Source of the DNA: Hevea brasiliensis
Lineage: Eukaryota > Streptophyta > Magnoliopsida > Malpighiales > Euphorbiaceae
Assembly (NCBI RefSeq): GCF_030052815.1
Contig: NC_079498.1
Coordinates: 73,890,992-73,954,991, forward strand
Direction: 5' to 3'
DNA: 64,000 bases
Shown here: positions 31,991 through 43,754 of the stretch, one piece after another
Layout: every line of letters starts with the position of its first letter
Numbering within the stretch: position 1 is the stretch's first letter
Notes under the pieces: model-generated
Told to the model about the DNA's origin: nothing
The model's database searches: none
What the model saw: only the letters and a program-made list of their open reading frames with translations
Made by a program: the position numbers and the translations under genes

Positions 31991-32910
31991 TGTGATAGAC
32001 ACCTAAGTGGGGAGTCCAGCATTGAGAGACATCCCCACAGTATGTAACTTTCCGGACGTGTTCCCTGATGAGTTGCTAGGATTACCTCTGGAAAGAGATG
32101 TACAGTTTGAGATTAATGTAATGCCTGGTGTGGACCTAATTTCCATAACACCCTATAGAATGGCATCAGCAGAGCTAAAAGAGTTGAAGGTGCAGTTGCA
32201 AGAGTTGTTGGATAAGGGCTTCATTCGCCCTAATGTGTCACATTGGGGAGCACCATTACTGTTTGTTAGGAAGAAAGATGGCACTCTCCGCTTATGTATT
32301 GACTACCGGCAGTTGAATAAGGTGACAATAAAGAACAGATATCCATTGCCCCACATTGACGACTTATTTGATCAGTTGAGGGGTGCAGCTGTGTTCTCCA
32401 AAATTCACCTAAGATCAGGTTATTATCAGCTGAAGGTGCAAGAGCAGAGTATCCCTAAAACTGCCTTTAAAACTCGATATAGCCATTATGAGTTCCTAGT
32501 CATGCCATTCGGGTTAACTAATGCTCCGACTGCTTTTATGGATCAGATGAACACTATCTTCAGACCATACCTTAATCAGTTTGTGGTGGTATTCATTGAT
32601 GATATATTAGTCTACTCGAGGAGTGCATAGGAGCATGATAGACATCTGCAGATTGTACTACAGACCTTAAGGAAGAAACAGTTATACGCCAAACTATCAA
32701 AGTGTGAATTTGGACTGAAAGAAATTTTTTTCTTGGGACACATAGTATCGGCAGAGGGTATTAAGGTAGATTCCAGTAAGATTGAAGCTATCCCTAATTG
32801 AAAGCCACCTAGAAATGTCACAGAAATTCACAGTTTTCTGGGTTTAGCTAGATATTACCGTCGAAATGTGAAAGGATTCTTTATGTTGGCTTCTCCACTA
32901 ACCAGGCTAT
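31991..32910 (+). pseudogene. Gypsy reverse transcriptase (B2)
   Basis: The frame 32007-32630 is open: [62 protein letters not shown] and [11 protein letters not shown] with the Asp pair at 32598-32603. Motif A reads [10 protein letters not shown]: the catalytic Asp is His at 32406-32408, where B1 keeps Asp. TAG after SRSA starts the decay of the thumb region ([16 protein letters not shown]). Confidence 0.9.
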
Positions 32911-33570
32911 TCGGAAAGATGTGAAATTTCAATGGATGGATAAATGCCAGCAAAGTTTTGATGAACTGAAGAGATGTTTGACTGAAGCTCCAGTCCTGAC
33001 TTTACCTACCTTGGGTAAATAATACACAGTTTATAGTGATACTTCTCACAATGGGTTAAGCTGAAATCGCATAAGCATCACGCCAGCTGAAACAACATGA
33101 GAGGAATTATCCAACATATGACTTGGAGCTTGCAGCTATTGTACTTGCTCTTAAGATCTGGAGACACTACTTATATGGGGAAAAGTGCCACATCTACATA
33201 GATCATAAGAGTTTGAAGTATCTGGGGAACCAGAAAGAGTTGAACATAAGATAGAGGAGATGGTTAGAATTAATTAAAAACTATGATTGTCTAATAGACT
33301 ATTAGCCAGGGAAAGCTAATGTGGTGGCTGACGCCTTAAGTCGTAAGACTATGGCAAGTCTGAAGACTATGGCAAGTCTGAGAGTTTCTCTTTTGTCCAT
33401 GGTATATGAGTTGAGAGCATTATATGCCAGCTTAGAAATTAATGATGAGGAGCAGACAGTAGTTGTATGGCATGTACAACCAATGTTGATTGATCAGATC
33501 AGAATGGCTGCTCAGGATGATGAAAGATATCAGAAACTATTAGAAGAAGTCCGGTAAGGTAAGAAAGCTG
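32911..33570 (+). pseudogene. Gypsy RNase H (B2), frameshifted
   Basis: CLTEAPVLTLPT, then a stop, TVYSDTSHNGLS with the first Asp; a deletion removes the GCVLMQ part. [33 protein letters not shown] and [14 protein letters not shown] follow. A short duplication of KTMASL lies at 33345-33380. Then comes the linker to integrase, MVYELRALYASLEI. Confidence 0.85.
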
Positions 33571-34913
33571 AATTCTCAGTGAGAGATGATGGTTTCCTAC
33601 TACACCAGGGCAGAATGTGCATTTTTAATGATGTTGACTTGAGACAGATCATTATGAAGGAAGCACATGAGTCTTCTTTTGCTATGCACCCTGGTGGCAC
33701 TAAAATGTACAGAGGACTGAAGGAGCATTACTGGTGGATGGGCATGAAAAGGGATGTAGCTGATTTTGTCTCTAAATGCCTAACTTGTCAGCAAGTGAAG
33801 GCAGAACATCAAATGCCAGTTGGTTTACTACATCCACTACTAGTACCTAAATGGAAATGGGAGCGGATAACTATGGATTTTGTGATGGAACTTTCGAGGA
33901 CACAGAAGACCCATGATGCAGTATGGGTCATAATGGATAGATTGACTAAGTCTGCTCATTTTCTGCCAGTGCGGATGGACTATAGTTTAGAGAGATTGGC
34001 CAAATTGTATATAGATGAGATTGTGAGACTACAAGGAGTGCCAGTATCGATTGTATCTGACAGAGATCCTAGGTTCACTTCTAGATTCTGGGGTAGTCTT
34101 CAGAGAGCCTTAGGAACTAGATTGAACTTCAGCACAGCATTCCACCCACTGACAGATGGCCAGTCTGAGAGGGTAATTCAGATGTTGGAGGACATGCTAC
34201 AGGCTTATGTGATTGAGTTTGAGGGTAGTTGGGATACACACTTGCCTTTGATTGAGTTTTCTTACAACAATAGCTACTAATCAAGCATTGGGATGCCTCC
34301 ATATAAAGCTCTGTATGGTAGAAAGTGTAGAACTCCTTTGTGTTGGGATGAAGTGGCCGAAAGAAAGATGATTGGGCTAGAAATTGTTCAGCAAACAGAG
34401 AAGAAAATTAGATTAATTAGAGATTGACTCAAGGTTGCATCAGATCGTTAGAAGTCCTATATTGATTTGAAGAGGCGAGACATCGAGTATGCAGTGGGTG
34501 AGAAAGTATTCCTCAAGGTTTCCTCTTAGAAGAAAATTATGAGATTTGGCAGAAAGGGAAAACTGAGTCCTCGTTTCATTGGACTATATGAGGTTCTAGA
34601 AAGAGTGGGTCCTTTGGCATACCGATTGGCATTACCAAAGTTGGAGAAGATACATAACGTCTTCCATGTGTCTATGTTGAGGAGGTATAGATCAGACCCA
34701 TCTCATGTACTACCAGTAGAAGAAATTGAGGTGAATTCAGACCTCACATATGAGGAAGAACCTATTGAAATTCTGGCATATGAGGTAAAGTAGCTATGGA
34801 ATAAATAGACACTGTTGGTTAAAGTGCTAGGGAACCATCATTCAGGCCAAGAAGCTACTTAGGAATGAGAGGAGGACATGAGAAGACAACACCCACAGCT
34901 ATTTAGAGACTGA
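33571..34913 (+). pseudogene. Gypsy integrase and chromodomain (B2)
   Basis: The frame 33579-34280 is open over the zinc part ([25 protein letters not shown] with both Cys) and the catalytic core: D in TMDFVMEL, D in VSDRDPRF, E in [10 protein letters not shown] stop follows NNSY at about 34279, and more stops follow. RKGKLSPRFIGLYEVLERVG and HNVFHVSMLRRYRSDPSHVL open the C-terminal part. The chromodomain (34740-34913) has TYEEEPIEILAYEVK then TAG and TAG. It is the best-kept integrase core in the window. Confidence 0.9.
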
Positions 34914-34945
34914 TACAAGGCAAAATTTCAAGACACAATTTATTT

Positions 34946-34956
34946 TAAGGGGGAGT
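34946..34956 (+). promoter_or_regulatory. Polypurine tract of B2
   Basis: TTAAGGGGGAGTGAA lies directly before the 3' LTR at 34961. Confidence 0.85.
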
Positions 34957-34960
34957 GAAT

Positions 34961-36152
34961 TGTAACACCCCTATATGCATAGCCTGGTATATTTCACTAT
35001 TCCGGTGACTATTGTCAATCTAGACAATTAAGGGGATTAGAACTACATTTAAGAATATTAAAAAAAACCCTGAATGAAAATAAATAGTGATTGCCAGATG
35101 GTTAAGTATAAATAAGAAAAACAGAGCATAAAAAGTTAAATGAGCCAGGGGTCACAACGATGGGTGACCTTACCAAAAAGTGACTGAGAGGTCAGTCCTA
35201 ACCCTGATTTTGAACCGAAAAATGTGACGTCGTGGTCCTAAGGGCTATTGCGAACCTAGTGGAAAAGAGAAAAACACAGAAAAGAGTTGATAAGTAGGTC
35301 AAATAATTAAGTTAGGACTCCGAAAGAAATATTGAATTTTCTTGCAAATCGTGTTAAACCGGCGAAGGACAATTTGGTCAATTCACCCCTAGAGTTGACT
35401 CCTGACCTAATTGTCTAATAAAATTAGAGAAATGAAAATTTCATAATAGTGAATTAAATTAAAGAACTATGGAAAAGAAAATGGAAAAAGAAAAGAAAAG
35501 TCTTTATTACATCATCAAGATTACCTCACCATGACATCATAATTCAAGTTTAATTTATGGAAATTTTGACTAAATCAAATAAGACATAAAATGACTTAAA
35601 AATAAAAGAAAAATAAACAAATTGGTCATCTTCTTCACCCTTGCCGTCACCTCCTCTTCCTTTTTTTCTCAATTTCTTTTTTTACCTCCATTAAAGCTTA
35701 AGTCTAAGCTTTTAAACCCCCAATTTCTATCAATTTCCCTAAATTAGCTACTTAAACCTTACTTTGGCAACTTGAGAAGAAGATTAAGCAAGAAAGAAAC
35801 AAGAAAAAGTGAAAAGAATTGGTGATTGAATTCCAAAGATTGATGTTAGTGAGTAAACTTGAATTTTGTTGTTTAATTCCTATGTTTTTAGTTAACTTAG
35901 AATTTAACTTAAATTTAGACAAAAACAAATATGGGGAGCAAATTGAGAATTTCAGCCAAGCATTAAGGGGGACTAGAATTGTAAGAATTTGATGGAATTA
36001 AAGTGATATAGAAGTGTAATTAAGTGTGTAGATGTTGATTTTACTCTTTAATTTCACTAATTGAATGAAATACATAAATTTGGGTTCTTGAGCTTTAGAA
36101 ATTGGGAGAAAAATTGGAGGAAATGGTTAATTGATGCAATTCACACTAATTG
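34961..36152 (+). repeat. 3' LTR of B2, interrupted by Co-2
   Basis: It follows the 5' LTR from 27880 to about 29070. It contains the 5S-like block at 35135-35183. Bases 36153-36170 (TGCAAGAGACTAGTAA region) match neither LTR and are left unassigned; they may be target or filler sequence. Confidence 0.85.
35135..35183 (+). promoter_or_regulatory. 5S-rRNA-like A/C-box block, B2 3' LTR
   Basis: GTTAAATGAGCC and ACGATGGGTGACC; offset 174 bp. The C-box core is intact here although it is changed in the B2 5' LTR. Confidence 0.45.
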
Positions 36153-36170
36153 ATGCAAGAGACTAGTAAA

Positions 36171-37627
36171 TATTAGTAGTATGCCTTATAGCATATCATT
36201 TAGTATATATCTTGTACATGTTTAATTAATAAAAAGGCATTTTCACTTTTCCATTTACTTAATATATTTATGTGTAATAGAAAAGGTTCATTGATATTTT
36301 GTTAGAAATTCTATTCTTAAGTTGTTAAGAATATGAGTGATAGTATTTCTAGCACAAAGTATCATAAATTGGTTCACAATCGAGGATACTTCACACAGGA
36401 CATGACTTATCCTGAAAGATTGTATTCATGTTTGTTCCAATGTATTTATATGAGATATAAATAAAATAGAATGGTGAGTCTCATGCTATATAACAAACAT
36501 GATAGGCACTTATGCATGATAAGCAGGCCGAACCAGTGACATTTATGACAAGCACATGGAGTTTACTCTTATCAATGTATTATCATAAATCATATCAGTG
36601 CATATAATCTTTAAACCTGAGATAGCACAGTTATCTTGTATATAAGTGGTTTGAGTTTGATACTGCTTTCATACTTGTACTGTGTATGGGTATATGGGCA
36701 TGCGTTGACTCCTACTAGTTATATATGGAGGTAGGTGTTGATCAAGATAGAATCTGTTATCCTAAGTAAATAGGGATAAAATCCTATGTTCATTTAATTG
36801 TTCTTGATGTTTCAAGTTCCTGGCCAGGAAAGATAGATTTATTCAGAAAAGAGTTTCTGATGAGAAAATCTTTTTAATCAAGAACTGGAATTAAAAAAGA
36901 ACATAATATTCATACAAATGGGGTTTGACATAAACCATGACTCTAGCTCGAATTGGGATTTTGTAACAGAGAGATTCTAGTTCATGAAAACATATGATTA
37001 AAGGCTTATTTAAGGTAAACCTTATTACTAATTGGGTGGCTATGGCATGCTATGCTAGGTGTTAACCATAGTCTATGAGCTGCCTAATATGATTTAGAGA
37101 AATCATTTATGGTAAGAAAGAGTTTTGATGATATTAAGAGTTGATATCATATCTCATTGCCAATTAGTGATGAGCCTAGTGAGTCACACACATACACAAG
37201 TAATCACCAAGTTAAATATGATTTAATTAATTAGTTAAAGAGTTTAATTGATTAATTAAATAGGTTTAGTTTGCAATTAGATTGCAAAGTCCCTAGCATG
37301 GCTTGAAACCAAATCTAGATTATTGGATGTATAGTATAAGTTAAATTTATATTTAAAAGTGTTTAAATATGAATTTAATTATGAGAAATTAATTAATAAA
37401 GATTAATTAATTAATTTATATTTGATATAAATTGATTAGAAGAAGAGAAATAATTATTTTGGATTGAGAACTCAAAATTAAGATACAGGGGTATTTTGAT
37501 CATTTCACAGGGTGACATGTGGCACCATGAGATGGTGACACATGGCACTATACATAAGCTTGTCATTTGTCTTTTAATTATGCAAGATGATCAAAGTCAA
37601 GATTAAATCTAGGTTTGACACTTGGCA
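36171..37627 (+). repeat. First part of Co-2 5' LTR (family D)
   Basis: Starts TATTAGTAGTATGCC and is colinear with 23104 onward. It ends at TGGCA (37623-37627), the C1 target duplication, inside the third GACANTTGGCA unit. Enhancer-like repeats are at 37511 and 37534. Confidence 0.92.
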
Positions 37628-38235
37628 AGTCACACCCTACTCCCTTGTAAGATGTAACATGATCCCGTAGTACACCTAATGAATTACCGTACTTCGCCTA
37701 TCGATAATCCATTAAATATACTACAAGGGATTTTAAAACAATTTTCATGAAATTTAAATCATCGATTAAAATCTGGTGTTATAAAATTTTTTTAAAATTT
37801 CGGCAAAGTGCCGGTTGTATTTTGAGAAAACAGTTCTTCAAAACCTGCAAAGAACACACTCCCAATATGTTTTCTCAAATACAACTTCAATAACTTTATT
37901 TGAACCGATAATTCAAATCTCAATAATCAAATCAATCTCCTCTTAAAAGAAACATTTCATTGATTACAAGACTCAAAATTAATATTACAAAACTATTCAG
38001 ATAAATGAAATCCCAAATTTACATTTACAATAATTTACATTTACAATAATTTACATTTAATTACATACCAAAATATTTTACAAGAGTTTTTATACAACTG
38101 CTCAAATAATTTACATACATATTATTACATGCATACATCAAAACTTATGTACATGGTCATATCTATGATATACCTGGAGCTGATCTGAATGTGTCTTCAA
38201 AGAAACTTACTCACTGCTCTATGCTCTTCTTACCT

Positions 38236-38272
38236 GCGATAGCATACAAAGCTATCGCGGAGTGGTGAACTC
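38236..38272 (-). promoter_or_regulatory. Double hairpin in C1 3' LTR
   Basis: GCGATAGC (38236-38243) pairs perfectly with GCTATCGC (38251-38258). The adjoining stem CGGAGT/ACTCAG has one mismatch, while the other C copies have CTGAGT. Confidence 0.65.
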
Positions 38273-38533
38273 AGTGGTACACAATTATAATTTAAAACAT
38301 AGTACAATATATATTGACAAAATTTACGATAAATAATTTGGAAATCTGAATACTCATCAAATTCCAAAACTCAAAATATTCATTGCCAATAATGTAAATC
38401 ATTTGTATGAAATGACTTTGATCACGAAATTCAATTTATCAAATCATGACTAACCATTTAAGGTAGTTCCAACAAAATCAATTATACACAAATCATAATT
38501 AAAATCACAATTCTTTACTATTCAAAAACATTT

Positions 38534-38704
38534 TGTATCTCAAAAACCATGTTGTATCTCGAAAACCATGCTGTATCTCAAAAACCATGCTGTATCTCAA
38601 AAATCAAGCTGTATCTCAAAAATCATGCTGTATCTCAAAAATCATTCTTTATCTCAAAAATCATGCTGTATCTCAAAAATCATTCTTTATCTCACTAACT
38701 ATGC
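38534..38704 (-). repeat. 19-bp minisatellite, nine units (C1 3' LTR)
   Basis: Unit type TGTATCTCAAAAATCATGC; 171 bp equals nine units. The 5' LTR also has nine (45602-45772); the solo LTR has four (52660-52735). Confidence 0.93.
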
Positions 38705-41527
38705 AAGACTAATCCAAAAGGGCCATATTCGAAGTGATTGTAACTCCCTATGGTCGGGGAGGTCAAATTAGATTCTAACTCCCCATGGTCGGGGAGGTCG
38801 AATCATCGTGCACAGTACACACCATAATAATGAATCTTCCGCAAGGGCCATAACGATAAAAAAAACTTAGATCTAACCTCAAATCAGAGGAAAATCTAAG
38901 CCTGTGCACGTACCATGGTAATCAAAACACAACTAACTCCATTGTCTTCCCACCAAATGAGAGAGACGGGTAATAACCTAGTTAAGCATCTATAGTGAGA
39001 TATAAAACAATATCACAATCCTTTTAGTGAGCATAAATCACAATATAATTCGATTCAAATTTAATTCCAATATCCAATAATTTTTATGCTCATCACAATT
39101 CAAATCATAAATTTGCATTTTTCCATGAAAATTACCATCACAATTCAAAACATGTTCTATCAAAAATTTTTCAAAACATAATTTATTCAATCCATAACAA
39201 TGCTTAATACTTGTGGAAATACCATTTCACAAAGCTAAATTCATACATACTATAACAATTTCAATAATCATTGAATTAAATCCAATGCTTGTTAAACATA
39301 ATACATAAGAAAAATGTCATTTAATCATATGAAATATTCAAAACAAAATCAGTTAAAAATTAGTTGTGCACAAACCTCTGATAACTGTCTCTTAGCTCTA
39401 ACTCAGTGTTTCCTTCGCCTTCCCTGAGTCTTTGCTAACTGAAACACACAATTTGAAGTGATTCAGTACTCATTTAAACTGTCTCTAAGAATAAAGCTTA
39501 ATAATTAACTTATTGAATTCTATTATTTCCTTGGTCAACCTAAGATGTCAACCCTCGATGTAGTCTAGGTGAATTCAGTTTTAATGTTACCAATATGTCA
39601 CATTTGTAGCCTTTTAGTATTGGTACATGTTACCAAATTCATTTCCATGTATATTGCGTTTTATTGCAATTTGTCGGATCTCGGTATACTAATTTGACCT
39701 AGCCGGATGACCTAGTTCCCTCGGCTTTTGGGTTTCAGTCAAAACTACAAACTTGTAGATCTATGTCTTATTGCACGTGGGGCAAAATTTTAGGTCATTC
39801 TGAGTTTACTAGACCAAGTTATGGTCATTTTACTATTGCTGGTCAGAATGTACCAAAATTGGTCACTTTAGGTTATTTTAGGTCAATTTTGGTTCGGCCA
39901 GTTTTTGGACCCGAAATTGTGCAAGCTTTTTGACTTACTTATGGTCATTTCTGGGCTTTGGTGTCTTCATAATACTTGTAGATATAGGTCTTAACTATTC
40001 ATGGTCAAAATTTCAGGTCAATTAGACCTGTTGTGAGTGAGTTATGGCCAAACTACTAACTACTGCCCAAATGGTCAATTTTCAGGCCTTAAATGCACTA
40101 ATCCGGATTTGGTCACTTTTCAAGTTACCTTACAAGTAGAATTTTGGTAAGCTTCCTTCATGAAAGTTGGCACATTTTGTGCCTAGTTTCACCTCCAATT
40201 AATCTCATACCAATTGGAGCCACACACTTAAGGTTCTAGGCCCATAACATAAACTGCCCTATTGCATTTGTTCATTACTCATCAAAGGATACTTTCAACA
40301 CTTACCAAACTATATATTCAGGCCAATTCTGGTTTGTACCCTAACCTAAATACATTTCATAACATATTGTTGGTCATTTTGGCAGCTTATAATCACACTC
40401 AGCATGCACCATTTAGTACAGAATTTTTCAAGCTCAAATTACAACAATTCAATCACCTAACCTAGCTCATTTACATGTCCAACCTCACACCATCATACAT
40501 ATACCCAAGCTGCCATAACAACTATCACAATTCAACATTAATATTCCATAAACCAAACATGAAATAACATCTTTATGGTTCACCAAACCAGGCTGCCGAT
40601 TCATACATTACAGTCCATTAATTTCCAAGCTTCCAAATTCAAGTACACATTCATATATACTAAGTATACATCACCCAAATTAATTCCTACACACATAAAC
40701 ATTTAATCAACCCTTTAATCTACCATTTACAAGCAAGAATAAACTGCCCTTAAGGAGTTTCCATGGCTGCCAAAAATACACCTCTCCCTTTAAACATCAA
40801 ACCTCAAAAATCTCTCCATAATTCAAGTACCCATAACATTCTTACTAACTTTAATGAAGCCATAACCCAAAAACACAAACTTACCACTTTGGAAACTCTT
40901 CAAAATCTCTCCAAAACTTGGTCTTCTTGTTGCCTATCTACTGCCCAAGGTGTATGGACAATCTTTAATGAAGGAAAGTGCCAAGAAAGGAGCTTGAATC
41001 TCACATGCATGGAGCTTCAAACCATGTGTCAAAGGAGTTTTTTGGGAGCAAATTTCTGCTGGTTCTAAGTTTGAAGATGAAGATGTGTATTCTGCCCAAG
41101 ATGATGAGTTAGTGGTCCACTTTGATGGGTAAGTGGAGCACTAAGGTTAAATTAAATATTAGTTTAATATAAGATTTTATTTTCCCACATTAAGCTTCCC
41201 ATTTTTGCTATTTATATTAGGTACCACTAATTTAATTTTTCATGACATTTTCCAAGTGTAATATCATTTATTTTTAATGGACATTTAGGTCAAAAGACAA
41301 CTTAGGGTGTCAAATGACCACAATACCCCTGTTCAGGTTGCATTCCTGATTTTTCAGTAACACCGGGTTTTGTCCGTTTTTCGATTTCTCACTTTTCTTT
41401 GTACTAATTAATTAATTTTTCTTTGATATTTCTAATGGCATTTATACTTCAATAGACATTTATTTAAGTCCTAAAAGGATTTTCCAGGGTTCCCCGCGGT
41501 CCAGGGCTAGTCAACGGTGCATGCCGT

Positions 41528-41575
41528 GACTTCCCGGTGCGGTCACCCATCGCTAAGGTTCTTGGCTCGCTTAAC
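41528..41575 (-). promoter_or_regulatory. 5S-rRNA-like A/C-box block, C1 3' LTR
   Basis: In LTR sense GTTAAGCGAGCC, AGCGATGGGTGACC, CCGGGAAGTCAC; offset 177 bp. Confidence 0.55.
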
Positions 41576-41754
41576 TTGGTTACATTTCCTTGCTATTATT
41601 TTTCCTTTGTTTTTCTTGTATTTTCTTTTCTTGTATTTCATTATTTTATGTCTCCTCACTCATATCGAAGTGTAGTTCTAGGCATCCTAGCTGTCTGGAT
41701 AACACTGGTCACTGAAACAGTAGAACGCACTACCGAACTTAGCGGTGTTACAAT

Positions 41755-41767
41755 TCTCCCCCCCTTA
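41755..41767 (-). promoter_or_regulatory. Polypurine tract of C1
   Basis: Minus-strand AAGGGGGGGAGAA, two bases before the 3' LTR. Confidence 0.85.
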
Positions 41768-41799
41768 AAATAAATTTCATCTCAAAATTTTACCTGGCA

Positions 41800-42841
41800 T
41801 TAGTCTCTGAACAGTTGTGGGTGCTGTCTCCTCATATCCTCTTCACGTTTCCAAGTAGCTTCCTGGCCTGAATGATAGTTCCACAGCACTTTAACCAGGT
41901 GTAAGTGTTTGTTCCTCAACTGCTTCACCTCATATGCTAAAATTTCTATGGGTTCTTCATCATATGAGAGGTCTGGATTTACCTCAATCTCTTCAACTGA
42001 TAGTACATGAAATGGGTCAGATCTGTACCTCCTTAACATGGACACATGAAAGACACTATGTATCCTTGTTAACTCTGGAGTTAATGCCAACCGATATGCC
42101 AAAGGACCCACTCTTTCTAGAATCTCATATGGTACGATGAAACGAGGACTCAGTTTCCCCTTTCTGCCAAATCTCATAATCATCTTCCAAGGAGAAACTT
42201 TGAGGAATACCTTATCACCACTGCATATTCAATATCTCTTCTCTTCAGACCAACATAGGACTTTTGATGGTCTGATGCAGCCTTGAGTCTATTTCTGATC
42301 AATCTGATATTTTCCTCTGTCTGCTGAACAATTTCTGGCCCAATCATCTTCCTTTCACCTACTTCATCCCAACTTAGGGGAGTTCTGTACTTCTTGCCAT
42401 ACAAAGCTTCATATGGAGGCATCCCAATGCTTGATTGGTAGCTGTTGTTATAAGCAAACTCAATCAAAGGCAAGTGTATATCCCAACTACCTTCAAACTC
42501 AATCACACAAGCCCGTAGCATATTCTCCAATATCTAAATTATTCTTTCGGACTAGTCATCTGTCTCTGGGTGGAATGCTGTGCTGAAGTTCAATCTAGTT
42601 CCTAGGGCTCTCTGAAGACTACCCACAATCTAGAAGTGAACCTAGGATCTCTGTCTGATACAATTAATACTGGCACTCCATGCAGTTTTACAATCTCATT
42701 TATGTACAATCTGGCCAATCTTTCCAGGCTATAGTCCATCCGGACTGGCAAAAAGTGAGCAGAGTTGGTTAGTCTATCAACTATAACCCATACTGCATCA
42801 TGACTATTCTGTGTCCTTGGAAGTCTCATCACAAAATCCAT
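41800..42841 (-). pseudogene. Gypsy integrase C-terminal half and intact chromodomain (C1)
   Basis: Begins at [11 protein letters not shown] (first catalytic Asp, near 42839), then [11 protein letters not shown] with the second. The Glu region reads SERII after a stop (about 42550). LPLIEFAYNNSYQSSIGMPP and PYEALYGKKYRTPLSWDEVG (42180-42530) follow, then a frameshift. The last frame 41800-42183 is open: GRKGKLSPRFIVPYEILERV, HSVFHVSMLRRYRSDPFHVL, and a full chromodomain with YDEEPIEILAYEVK, LVKVLWNYHSG and ATWKREEDMRR. It is the only chromodomain here without a stop. Confidence 0.9.
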
Positions 42842-42849
42842 AGTTATCT

Positions 42850-43160
42850 GTTCCCTTACAATGTTTCATAGGGTGCCACTTGTATGCTAGCTTGACACTT
42901 ATCAATGTATACAAATTTTGTTAGTGGGATGTATCTGTCCCATCTCCCCTCGGATTCAATGACACAAGTTCTCAGTATATTCTTGAGGGCTTATCACATA
43001 TTACAAGTTATTATTATCATTTCATTTCATTATTTATAGAAACTCAATGAGTTTCAAAATTTACCTGAATCACTTGTTTCGACTGTCCATCCGTCTGAGG
43101 ATGATAAGTCGTACTGATATCTCTAAGCTTATAGCAATTATTGTGGTACAGGTAATTCAC
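42850..43160 (-). pseudogene. Foreign gypsy integrase fragment with an intron-like gap (in C1)
   Basis: On the minus strand LRDISTTYHPQTDGQSKQVI(Q) at about 43065-43128 and NILRTCVIESEGRWDRYIPL to IQVAPYETL at about 42853-42978 are consecutive parts of a gypsy integrase core. They duplicate a region C1 already has at 42430-42570 but differ widely from it. Between them about 75-90 bp begin GTAAATTTTG and end near AG. It looks like an intron or an AT-rich insertion; the exact splice that restores the usual frame is not clear. The source is a different gypsy lineage or a gypsy-derived gene. Confidence 0.65.
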
Positions 43161-43754
43161 ATTAATGTAACCGAGTCACTGACTCTAGCTACCTTACAAG
43201 TGTAGTCATTTGATAGGCTAGTTCTAAAGTTTTAAATTTTTTACTAAAATTTTCACATTTATTTCCAGTAATTATACTTTATTCGGGCGCAACTGTAACA
43301 ATTTATAGATTATTTACAAATATTCTTAATTTATTGTATCACGAGGAAGCACGTAGCTCTACACAATAATCCCGTGTCGGTACTGTAATCTGCAGCTTGC
43401 AATACAAACATCGAGAACATTACATAGTCGCTACGTTATAACCTCATGGACTAGGTTTTCTAACATCTTATCTTTCTCGAATCCACTAATATCCTAAACC
43501 AATTCTGATTACAATATCTATTAATAATTACTAATAGTAACATCTTTGGCCTCATATAGAGCAATTATATTACTGTAACTTACTTTTAGGTCCTCTTGCC
43601 TTACATTAAGTAGGCTCGCCAATTAGCTTTATAATTTATGGTATGTTAGAAAATACTTTTAGCTAACAATTCTTCCAAAATTAATGTCAATCATACTTGT
43701 TATTGTAGTTTTGATCCTAAAAGACTAGTCACTAACGCATCAAAATTTATTCCC
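43161..43754. other. Unrecognised 0.6-kb segment inside C1
   Basis: It occupies the place of protease end, RT and RNase H. No part matches any other element in the window, no long open frame exists on either strand, and the composition is more even in CpG than the surrounding LTRs (several TCG and ACG words). It may be captured host DNA or the LTR of an unrelated element. Nothing more can be supported. Confidence 0.6.

Larger units (their letters stand above)
27880..36170 (+). mobile_element. Gypsy element B2 (family B), degenerate
   Basis: 5' LTR 27880-30101, primer site, gag, protease, RT, RNase H, integrase/chromodomain, polypurine tract, 3' LTR 34961 to about 36152. Inserted in A3's RT after TTTGGC. 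Co-2 interrupts the 3' LTR, so the right target duplication cannot be seen. The pol matches B1 domain for domain on the opposite strand. Confidence 0.9.
37628..41752 (-). repeat. 3' LTR of C1 (family C), 4125 bp
   Basis: Plus-strand start AGTCACACCC (one base off the usual TGTCACACC), end AGCGGTGTTACA. It carries the hairpin pair (38236-38268), the 19-bp minisatellite (38534) and the 5S-like block (41528). The 101-codon frame at 40763-41068 is antisense to the element and is broken in the solo copy. Confidence 0.93.

Noticed and set aside
38534..38704. Regular short repeats that could suggest a CRISPR array
   Set aside because: Units are contiguous with no spacers, lie in a plant retrotransposon LTR and vary like a minisatellite.
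40763..41068. A 101-codon open frame present in both C1 LTRs (also 47798-48103), possible LTR-encoded protein
   Set aside because: It is antisense to the element and conserved only because the two LTRs are recent duplicates. In the solo LTR the matching region (about 50310-50605) has a different reading and stops early.
41537..41773. Hydrophobic open frame shared by family C LTRs (also 48625-48819, 49520-49819 and 62390-62678)
   Set aside because: Translation of the conserved LTR edge on the antisense strand; indels shift the frame between copies, so the conservation is at DNA level.
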